Origin: an uncultured Candidatus Altimarinota bacterium
GTDB taxonomy: Bacteria > Patescibacteriota > Gracilibacteria > BD1-5 > UBA6164
DNA: 7,441 bases
Direction: 5' to 3'
NCBI GenBank assembly: GCA_938015605.1
Contig: CALLPO010000004.1
Span: 1-7,441, forward strand
In this document: positions 1 to 6,703 of the stretch, piece by piece
Layout of the letters: every line of letters starts with the position of its first letter
Numbering within the stretch: the first letter of the stretch is position 1
The notes under the pieces: generated by a model
The model's database searches: none
Told to the model about the DNA's origin: nothing
What the model saw: only the letters and a program-made list of their open reading frames with translations
Program-made: the position numbers and the translations under genes

Positions 1-25
1 AATGATACAGATACAACTAAAGTTA
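1..25 (+). repeat. DUF11-like module end, repeat copy 1
   Basis: These 25 bases match 391-415 at 23 of 25 positions, and both copies encode NDTDTT followed by K or E and V. The 390-base (130-codon) period keeps the reading frame. It marks tandem copies of one protein module, of which the first is cut by the window edge. Confidence 0.7.
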
Positions 26-2217
26 TAGTTGATTGAACAAGTAATCCAATTAGTGGAAAAATTAAAATTGAAAAGTATTCTAATCAATGAACAACAGATC
101 AAGATGATGATAAATCAACACTTGATACAGATGATGAACAACTAATTAATAGTTGAGAAACTGCTAAATTTAATATCAGAGTTACAAATGAAGGTACAGA
201 AGATCTTATTAATGTTGTAATTACAGATAGTCTTACATGAACTACTTGTAATAAAACTATTGAATTATTAATAGTAGATCAAGTTGTTGAATATACTTGT
301 ATTAGAGATAATGCAACAACTCCTTATACAAATAGTGTTTCTGTAGTTGCTACAAATAAAGGAACAGGTCTAGCTGTTACTCCAGATGAAAATGATACTG
401 ATACAACTGAAGTTAAAATCAAAAGTACTAGTAGTGGATGATCAAATGGATGATCAGGTTCTAGTCCAGTATGTTATAATATTGAACAATCAGGTAATCA
501 ATATACTTGTACTGTTAATAAAAAAACATATACGAGTTGAACAGCATGAATTGATTGTCATGGAGATTGATCTTACGAAGAAGTAGCTACTAAAGCTAAC
601 TGAAGACTTGTACAGAATACTACTACAGGAAGATATGAATTTACAGTTACATGTTCTCCTAAAGATAATTGAGATGGAACAGTTACTGCTGTTGCTCCTC
701 AATGTGATGTACAAACTTGAAGTGTTGCTGTAAACCAAAGTAATTGATGGTGAACAGTTGCTCCTCAATGTAAATTAACAACACCTGAGTTTTGTGGAAA
801 CTGAAAAGTTGAACCTAATAATAATGAACAATGTGATTGAGGTGATAGTTGTTATGCTCCAGGACATGCTAAAGAGTGTACTCTAAAATCTAGATCTCAT
901 ACTTCTACAAAAGAAGAATGTTCTGATCCTGCTTACGAAGCTGCAAATAAAATAGCATGTTGAATTGAAACTTATCCAACAGGATGAAGTCTTAAATTTA
1001 CAGCACTAAGTAACTTTGCTATCTCTACTCAAGATATCTTTGAAGATAAAGGTGATAAGTACTGATTTACTGCAAAGAATCATGTTGATAAATATATAGA
1101 AGTAACTAATGATTGAACAGAAGCAATCTACTTAGATGATACACTATGTATTATGGATAGATGAAGCTTGGTTACATCATGAAAAACAGATATTATTGGA
1201 GGATCATCAGATGATCTATTCTGTGAAAGTCATACAATTGATTGGGTTTTCCCAGGTGAAACTAGATATTTCAAGAGATCAGGTCTTTCAATGACAGGTT
1301 ATCCTGATAATTTAACTTCTTGATACAAAAGTGAAACTAGTAATCTAGTGGTTACTATTAGAGATTCGGCAGGTGAAACATACGAATGGTCTCCAATTCT
1401 TTCATGAGATATGTACATTACAGTAGGTAAACCTGGGATCGAAGCAGATAGTGCTGTTCCAATGGTTTATATTAAGGATGCAGCAAAACTATCTAGTATT
1501 AGTAAAATTGCTGAAGCAGTTAATAATAATGGACCAACAAACATCAGTACTGAACAAGAAAACTTTGTTGCTGCAGTATTATGAGGTTGATCTGACCTTA
1601 GTGCACTAGAAGTAAATTCTAGTCAATTAGATGATAAAGCTGAAGATGAATGAGCTAAAATTAGTTCTATTGTTGATGAGTGAATTGTACCAGATGCAAT
1701 TGTAGATGCAAAAGCAAATGGTGATTTAACAAGCTTTACTCCAGATGATAATCTTGATGGAGGGGTTATCGTAAAAGACACAAATATTGTCTTAGGTACT
1801 CATCATTTTACTGAAAGATGAACATATACAATTGAAAATTGAAACCTTATTATTTCATGAGATATTACTACTGATGAAAATATTGGATTTATTGTTAATA
1901 ACTGAGATATTATAGTTAATGATAATGTTGTTGAAATGATGGGAACATATGTTCTTAAAGGAGGTAAATATACTGTTAATAAAGCAAATGATGGTACTCT
2001 GATTAGTACAAACAACGTACTAAAACATGGACCAATATTTTGAAATGACAGTGAGTTAACTAAACATAGAACAAATGTTGAGATGGATGTTGAATGAAAC
2101 GTTAAACTTTGAAGATTACTTGTTTTCTCTTCAAACATATTTAATCAACCTGCTCCTGGTATTTCAAGTGCTGTGGCAGAATTTGACTCGGTAGAAGCAC
2201 AAAAAATTGCACAATAA
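1..2217 (+). CDS. Large modular surface/extracellular protein, 3' part (table 25), 5' end outside window
   Basis: The open frame runs from the window edge to TAA at 2215-2217, giving 738 residues with about 35 in-frame UGA codons read as Gly. Residues 1-10 are the end of one DUF11-like beta-sandwich module. A second module follows at about 20-140, with the typical 'GETAKFNIRVTNEG' and 'NVVITD' strands and the same NDTDTT ending. A Gly/Ser linker lies near 144-156, followed by two Cys-ending units (VAPQC). Residues 265-284 match the Myxococcus-type Cys-rich motif (CGNGKVE...QCDGGDSC). The middle part is beta-rich and Thr/Asp-rich. The last 150 or so residues (GTYTIENGNLIISGDI, GFIVNNGDIIVND, GTYVLKGGKYTV) look like the beta-repeat C-terminal domain I associate with CPR surface proteins. 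The start and signal peptide are not visible. Role inferred: cell-surface adhesin or structural protein, possibly in host contact. No catalytic motif is visible. A terminator follows the stop. Confidence 0.85.
391..415 (+). repeat. DUF11-like module end, repeat copy 2
   Basis: This is the second copy of the NDTDTT module ending, 390 bases after copy 1. It closes the one complete DUF11-like module in the window. After it the protein changes to a Gly/Ser linker, so this is the last module of the array. Confidence 0.7.
691..771 (+). repeat. Short in-frame repeat encoding VAPQC, twice
   Basis: Fifteen identical bases occur at 691-705 and 757-771, 66 bases (22 codons) apart, within the surface-protein gene. 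Each encodes VAPQC preceded by a G-T-V stretch, so each is the Cys-ending strand of a small repeated beta unit. It is a protein-level repeat, not a mobile element. Confidence 0.6.
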
Positions 2218-2246
2218 TATATTGTGATGAATAGTTAAAAAGTCTT

Positions 2247-2292
2247 AACCAAATAAAAAGCCTACTCATATGAGTAGGCTTTTTATTTGGTT
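2247..2292. terminator. Bidirectional intrinsic terminator, perfect 46-base palindrome
   Basis: The sequence is self-complementary across all 46 bases, centred on CATATG at 2267-2272. A GC-richer core (AGCCTACTCA) is flanked by A-runs on the left and T-runs on the right on either strand, so each transcript ends in a stem followed by U-rich sequence. It sits between the stop of the plus-strand surface-protein gene (2217) and the stop of the minus-strand secreted-protein gene (2308), and can end both. Confidence 0.9.
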
Positions 2293-2307
2293 CTTTTATA
2301 TAATGAA

Positions 2308-4560
2308 TTAATAATTATATAAATCAGGAGTATCAATAACTTCTTCAAGCTCTATTGTATTGGTAGGAGCTATAATATTTATATCCTTATATGTTTTAGT
2401 AGATTGATTATCAATCTCAATTTCTAATACCTTTTGTGTATTTAGAAGTATATCTAAGAAAACATTACCATTATTCTTATTATTTCTTTGATCAAGTGTA
2501 AGATTTAAGTTTCATTCTACATTTCACTCATCTCACATTAATGCTTCATAGACTGATGTTTCAAATTGATTATGAACTGAAAAGTAGTTCTTTGCAAATT
2601 GTCCAGAGTGGTCAATTGTTAGGATTACCTCTCAATCTTTTATGGCAGTAGTTTTTCAATTAATTCATTTATTTTTAAGTGTTATGTCAGTTTCAAATAC
2701 TTTTTTATAATCTCAACTATAGATTGTTTCATATGAATCATAATCATAACTTGAATCTTTTGATTTAATATCAAGTGCAAGATTTCAAGCAACAAGTTCT
2801 TTATTTGTAGGTGACCATGATGCTCATATTGTAAAATCAGCTTTTGTTCATTCAGATACCCAGTTATTTACAAAAAGCATTTGTCCTTTTGAATATTCAA
2901 ATCTAGAAGTATTTTCATATGGACTATATGTTCCTGTGTTTTCAATGTAACTATTAATCTTTAGTTCAGCAAGCTTTCAGACATTATCCATTCTTCATGA
3001 AATACTTCATGTAAGTTGATCTTGATATCCTGAACCGCTATATGATCAAGTAATCTTTTTATTATCTAATATAAGCTCTCAATTAAAATCTTCTGCTTTA
3101 ATAGTTAGATTAATATCTGTAAAATTGTTGTTTCTATTCAGAACTGATGTTAACTTCATATCAACTTCTCAAGAGTCAACATAGAAATAAGCATCTATTA
3201 ATTTATTTCTTTCATAATTTAGAGCAACTCATTCATTTGGATATTCCTCTTGATTAGGAGTAAAAGCAAAATGAAGTTCTTCTATATAGTCATCCGAGAA
3301 TACAACACTTCAATTAAATACTTCTATATCATCATCTACCATTTTTGCATCAAATCCAATGGTAGTGTTATTTCCTAATTCTATATAGAATTCAACTTTA
3401 GAATTAGAGAGGTCATCTAATAAATCTTCATATTGACCTTGTGTACATTCACTACCATTAAATGGATCAAATTTTTGAGTTAATTCTTTTGCAGTATCAC
3501 ATGCATATTTAGTTGGTATAAGGAAGTATCTTTCTCACTCTTTTTTGTATGCTTTGAATAATGGTTTAGAAACTATTTCATTCCCTTGAGTTAAGATATT
3601 TTGTGGAGAAAAACTTCTAAGTACTTCCATAGCTTGTGCTGTAGCTTTATCTTCAAAGTGAATATATTTATTAGTTGCAGCAATATCTTGCATTACTTGA
3701 ATAAACTCTTCAATTTCCTCTACTGCTCAATCATCTACTATATTAAGTTCTTTTAGTAATAGATAATAATTTTGATCTTTTAATATAAAATCAAGCATTC
3801 ATGATATCTCTAATTTTAGAGCTTCTTCTCATCTTGGAGCAGCATCAATTAATGCTTTCATTTTTGTTTTCATTTGAGCATCGAAATTTGAATTATTTAT
3901 TTCATAATCACTTAATTCTAGCTCTGCCTTGATTTTACCAACCATTTCATGATCAATATCAACGTGTGCTTTAAAATTACCTTTTTCTTGATAATTAGTA
4001 TATTCTTCAAACTCACCAATTATATTTTCAAGATAGGTAGTTCCATGTGTAAGTATGTTCTTTTGAATTTTTACTAACTCAGCATTTACTTTTTTATTTT
4101 CTTCCTCACTAAGGGTTTGAGAGAATTCTATGAGATTTTTTTCTTGTCTAATAGAAGATTCTTTAGCTTCAATCTTTAATTCAATGTATTCAACTATAAG
4201 GAGTATCTTTTCTTCTTTTGATAATTCGTAAGTACTATAATCATCCCAAGATACTTCACCAGCGTCTTGAGCAGTATCTACAACTGCTTCACCAGCATCC
4301 ACATAAATAGTTGCCTCTATTTTTTCTTTCACAGCAGCTAGCTTTATTTTTAGTGCTTGAGTTTGTGCTGGATTTAATTTTTCTACTATAGTATCTATTC
4401 TAGCTATTACCTGTGCTCATCACTTTATGTCACTAATAATGTAGTCCTTAGTGTAATTTAACTCCCAGTCTATATACTCATCTGCAAATATTCATGTAGA
4501 CATTTGTCCACTTAGAGTAAGTATAATTAATGATGCAAGAATTTTCTTCAATATATTCAT
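2308..4560 (-). CDS. Unrecognised secreted protein, 750 aa, helical N-terminal half and beta-rich C-terminal half (table 25)
   Basis: The frame runs from ATG at 4560 to TAA at 2308-2310 and contains about 25 UGA codons read as Gly, against about 18 GGN. I do not recognise the family. Residues 1-26 form a signal peptide: Lys at 5-6, a hydrophobic stretch at 7-16 and likely cleavage after IFA before DEY. Residues 27 to about 350 are charged, Glu/Lys-rich and predominantly helical. Cys354 and Cys372 are the only cysteines I noticed and could form a disulfide. From about 377 the protein becomes alternating beta strands with NG/SG turns (FNGELIL, LTGSISGRMDN, NVEGNLNLTLDQRN), suggesting a long beta-meander like LolA/LppX half-barrels, but this is a guess. 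It ends in a short acidic tail. No lipobox, LPXTG or C-terminal membrane helix is visible, so it is probably secreted or held non-covalently. No clear Shine-Dalgarno precedes the ATG. It has its own promoter and is convergent with the upstream surface-protein gene. Confidence 0.88.
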
Positions 4561-4588
4561 ATATTTGTTATTAATAAGTAATACTTTT

Positions 4589-4616
4589 ATTATAGATAAA
4601 AGCATAGAAGAGTAAA
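4589..4616 (-). promoter_or_regulatory. Predicted sigma70-type promoter of the secreted-protein gene
   Basis: On the minus strand a perfect TATAAT (4594-4589) is preceded, after a 16-base spacer, by TTTACT (4616-4611), which matches 4 of 6 bases of TTGACA. It lies just downstream of the rpsR terminator. Transcription would start near 4582, leaving a leader of about 20 bases before the ATG at 4560. This fits independent transcription from the ribosomal operon. Confidence 0.6.
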
Positions 4617-4620
4617 AGTA

Positions 4621-4660
4621 AAATAAAAAAACCACTAGACACAAAATGTGTTTAGTGGTT
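4621..4660 (-). terminator. Intrinsic terminator of the rpsF-ssb-rpsR operon
   Basis: On the minus strand a 13-base-pair stem with one G-U pair (arms at 4660-4648 and 4641-4629, loop about 6 bases) is followed directly by a run of seven T and then ATTTT. It starts about 15 bases after the rpsR stop codon, the expected place for the end of the operon. Confidence 0.88.
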
Positions 4661-4675
4661 TAATATTATTTTTAA

Positions 4676-4894
4676 TTACCCTTCAAAGTTAGGATCAAAT
4701 TTTTTCACAAAAGGTATTAGAGCCATCATTCTTGCTCTTTTAATTGCTTTAGCTAATTTTTTTTGATTTTTTAAAGATACATTTGAATAATATCTTGGTA
4801 CAATTTTACCAAATTTAGTAATGTATTTTTTTAGTAATTCTACATTTTTGTAGTCTATATCTTGTCCATCTAGAGGACATACTGTAGTTGCCAT
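4676..4894 (-). CDS. rpsR: 30S ribosomal protein S18
   Basis: This 72-residue protein ends with TAA. S18 binds the 30S platform as a heterodimer with S6, next to 16S rRNA. The family signature is plain: a short N-terminus with CPLDG, then DYKNVELLKKYIT, GKIVPRYYSNVSLKNQKKL and AKAIKRARMMALIPFV. Length is normal. It is the last gene of rpsF-ssb-rpsR, starts 19 bases after the ssb stop and is followed by a strong terminator. The ATG has no obvious Shine-Dalgarno, so translation may depend on coupling to ssb. All three glycines use GGN codons, none UGA. There is one Cys near the N-terminus, so the four-Cys zinc form seen in some bacteria is absent. Confidence 0.97.
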   Translation of the reverse strand: MATTVCPLDGQDIDYKNVELLKKYITKFGKIVPRYYSNVSLKNQKKLAKAIKRARMMALIPFVKKFDPNFEG

Positions 4895-4913
4895 AATAGT
4901 TTATTATAATTAA

Positions 4914-5312
4914 TTAAAATTTGTCATCATCGAAGTCGCTTCATCCCATATCTTCATCTTGAGATTTTTCATCAAAATCACCTCTTTTATTTAAAAAGAT
5001 AATGTTTCAAACAACTACTTCTGTTTTATATATTTTTTCTCAGTTATCTTTTTCAATAACTCTAGTTTTGAGCCTCCCTTCAGCATATACAAGTTTTCAT
5101 TTAACAAGGAATTGTTCACATCTTTCAGCTAATGCTCCCCATGATACACAATTGTGAAATTCTGATTCAGATTTATTCTCACCATCATTCGTTTTGTAAT
5201 ATCTATTAGTTGCAATAGTGTAGAGAGCCATTTTTTTTCCACCTTCAGTTTCTTTTATCATTGGATCTCTTGTGATATTTCCTATAAGGATCACTTTATT
5301 AACTGTTCTCAT
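4914..5312 (-). CDS. ssb: Single-stranded DNA-binding protein (table 25)
   Basis: This 132-residue protein coats single-stranded DNA in replication, repair and recombination, normally as a homotetramer. The OB fold covers about residues 1-107: NKVILIGNITRDP, the MALYTIATN strand, FHNCVSWGALAE and VYAEGRLKTR. Reading UGA as Gly extends the protein past residue 71 through KGK, NGEK and VVGN to a short acidic tail ending GGSDFDDDKF. That tail is the expected SSB C-terminal protein-docking peptide (E. coli ends DFDDDIPF). A standard-code caller would stop at the first UGA, in the middle of the OB fold, and lose the tail. The linker is short, so the protein is smaller than the E. coli version. It lies between rpsF (21-base gap) and rpsR (19-base gap), a widely conserved order. 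The leader before the ATG is A-rich with at most a weak Shine-Dalgarno. Confidence 0.96.
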
Positions 5313-5333
5313 TTTTCTTTTAGTTTTTATTGA

Positions 5334-5621
5334 TTAATCCTCTAATTTTACAAACATATATCTCCAAATATCTCTATTTAAGTTAATTTCTTTTGAAATT
5401 TCAGTAATTTTTGTTCCATCTAGTTCAAGTGTATATAGAACGTAGTGAGCTCTATCTTGTTTATTAATTTTGTATGCAAGTTTTTTATCTCCCCATACAT
5501 CTTCATTTATAATTTTAGTTCCAGCTTTTTCTAAAACAGCTTTCAAAGCATCAATTTTAGTAGCTCTTTCTTCTTCTGATATTGTAGGGTTTACAATGAT
5601 CATGAATTCATATTTTGTCAT
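5334..5621 (-). CDS. rpsF: 30S ribosomal protein S6
   Basis: This 95-residue protein is the S18 partner on the 30S platform. Family features are clear: N-terminal YEFMIIVNPTISEEE, a central helix (KIDALKAVLEKAG), then WGDKKLAYKINKQDRAHYVLYTLEL and the RNA-contacting NLNRDIWRYMFVKLE ending. It ends with TAA and has no long acidic C-terminal extension. The ATG at 5621 follows a good Shine-Dalgarno (AAAGGA, 5 bases upstream), the clearest ribosome site in the operon. It is the first gene of rpsF-ssb-rpsR. All three glycines are GGN. Trp44 and the Trp of DIWRYM are UGG, supporting UGG-only Trp in this genome. Confidence 0.97.
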   Translation of the reverse strand: MTKYEFMIIVNPTISEEERATKIDALKAVLEKAGTKIINEDVWGDKKLAYKINKQDRAHYVLYTLELDGTKITEISKEINLNRDIWRYMFVKLED

Positions 5622-5699
5622 ATAATCCTTTGGGTTATGGTATCCAATCTTCTTTGAAATTGGAAGGTATAAAGTATGCTTTTCACAAAGCCCACACAG
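5622..5699 (-). promoter_or_regulatory. Structured rpsF 5' leader with partly hidden ribosome site
   Basis: On the minus strand the leader can form three small hairpins. One is GCTTT-GTGA-AAAGC (5691-5678). A second pairs CCAAT with ATTGG across a 10-base loop (about 5663-5644). The third, at 5638-5622, pairs AUAA with UUAU and CC with GG around a three-base loop, burying the AAAGGA ribosome site. In many bacteria S6 with S18 represses its own operon by binding an rpsF leader RNA. Whether this leader is such an element is inference; I could not match the known CCG-bulge motif with certainty. Confidence 0.35.
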
Positions 5700-5725
5700 A
5701 TTATGAAAAATCTCCTAAAAGTCAA
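5700..5725 (-). promoter_or_regulatory. Possible promoter of the rpsF operon
   Basis: On the minus strand TTGACT (5725-5720) is close to the -35 consensus. Downstream, CATAAT (5705-5700) matches 5 of 6 bases of a -10 box, but the spacer is only 14 bases. TAATCT (5703-5698) gives a 16-base spacer but a poorer match. The position, about 80 bases before the rpsF start, is sensible; the exact boxes are uncertain. Confidence 0.4.
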
Positions 5726-5788
5726 AGTTTTTTCTTTACTTTTTTTTGTTTTAAAATAGGATAAAAGCATTATTTTTAATTACAAAAT

Positions 5789-6703
5789 TTGAAAGAACTA
5801 AATTTAGAAGAAATACTTGAATCAACATCAGATTTAAGTAAGGAGAAAAAAGTTTGATATGTGGCTATAATTGGAAGACCAAACGCTTGAAAATCAACCT
5901 TTATTAATGCGCTCATAGGTGAAAAAGTATCTATTACATCAAATGTACCTCAAACTACAAGAAAGAAGGTACTGGCTATATATAATGATGACGATTCACA
6001 AATAGTATTTTTTGATACTCCTTGAATTCACTTTGAAGAAAAAATGTTTAACAAAGAAATTAACAACCAAGCTATTTCAACTCTGAGAGATTCTGAAATT
6101 GTGTTATACTTTATAGATTCTTCTAAAAAATCTGGGGAAGAAGAAAAATATATTGAAAAAATTCTTGAAAATGTATCTGTTCCTATTTTAAAAATCTATA
6201 CTAAAAGAGATTTAAGAGCACAAATTGATATTCCAACATGAGACAATATTTGTGAAATATCTTCTGTAAGTAAAGGTTGATTTGATGATCTTCTTACTAA
6301 AGTAAAAGTAGTATTACCTACTTCACCATTACTATTCCCAGAAGATTTTTATACTAAACAAGATATGTTCTTCAGAGTTTCAGAAATTATCAGAGAAAAA
6401 GTATTTATGAACACAAAAGAGGAGATCCCACATTCTATTTTTATTAGTGTAGAGGAGATTGAAACTGAACAAAGAAAAGACTGACAAGAACTTCTCAAAG
6501 TAGTAGCATACATCAATGCAGAATCAGATTCACAGAAATACATTCTCATCTGAGCGAAATGAAGCCTCATAGCAAAAATGTGAAAAGAGTCTCGTATAGA
6601 GCTTGAACAAGTATTTTGAAAAAAAGTTTTTCTAGCACTGCGAGTAAAAGTTAAAAAAAATTGGAGAAAAGATGCTTGAGTTGTTAAGGGGATATTACAT
6701 TAA
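5789..6703 (+). CDS. era: GTPase Era, 30S ribosome assembly factor (table 25)
   Basis: Era binds the 3' end of 16S rRNA during 30S maturation and hydrolyses GTP. With UGA as Gly the frame gives 304 residues, the usual size. Seen: G1 GRPNAGKS at 29-36, a switch region with VPQTTR, G3 DTPG at 76-79, G4 as TKRD at 138-141 instead of NKxD, SEIIREK with EIPHS before the KH domain, KH loop GAKG at 255-258 and VKVKKNW ending at Trp292. About 11 glycines are UGA, including the P-loop, DTPG and both GxxG glycines. The start is uncertain: no in-frame ATG exists between the upstream stop (5777-5779) and the P-loop. TTG at 5789 is the best choice and gives about 20 extra N-terminal residues; GTG at 5861 would cut into the first strand. 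The end at TAA 6701-6703 is eight codons after a UGA at 6677. The next gene begins inside era. Confidence 0.95.
6663..6666 (+). promoter_or_regulatory. Ribosome binding site inside era for the downstream gene
   Basis: GGAG lies 5 bases before the ATG at 6672, inside the last codons of era. It decides the start of the next gene in favour of 6672 rather than the in-frame ATGs at 6708 and 6711, which lack such a site. It implies translational coupling to era. Confidence 0.6.

Noticed and set aside
490..768. Minus-strand open frame of 92 codons, and the plus-strand frame at 386-586
   Set aside because: Both overlap the surface-protein gene in other frames and give low-complexity Ser/Cys or Ile/Val/Leu-rich products with no family features.
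391..771. CRISPR array or mobile-element repeats
   Set aside because: The repeats are few, in frame, and encode protein module ends; there are no regularly spaced identical repeats with unique spacers, no transposase and no terminal inverted repeats.
1803..2138. Minus-strand open frame of 111 codons
   Set aside because: It lies antisense to the surface-protein gene; its composition is Ser/Leu/Ile-rich without a recognisable motif or ribosome site. It is a shadow.
1..2217. Decayed pseudogene full of UGA stops
   Set aside because: The only in-frame stop triplet is UGA until a clean TAA; no TAA or TAG occurs within 738 codons. The protein has coherent domains, and era shows that UGA is Gly here.
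5097..5312. Truncated 71-residue SSB
   Set aside because: It is an artefact of the standard code. Reading UGA as Gly completes the OB fold and gives the acidic DFDDDKF tail.
5735..5776. Promoter for era
   Set aside because: Several weak -35/-10 pairings exist in this T-rich stretch (for example TTGTTT at 5747 with TATTTT at 5771), but none stands out enough to report as a feature.
6349..6570. Minus-strand open frame of 73 codons
   Set aside because: It is antisense to the conserved KH-domain part of era and has no features of its own.
5789..6703. UGA read as Trp (Mycoplasma-type code)
   Set aside because: UGA falls on invariant glycines in the P-loop, DTPG and KH GxxG loops, while UGG is used for expected Trp.
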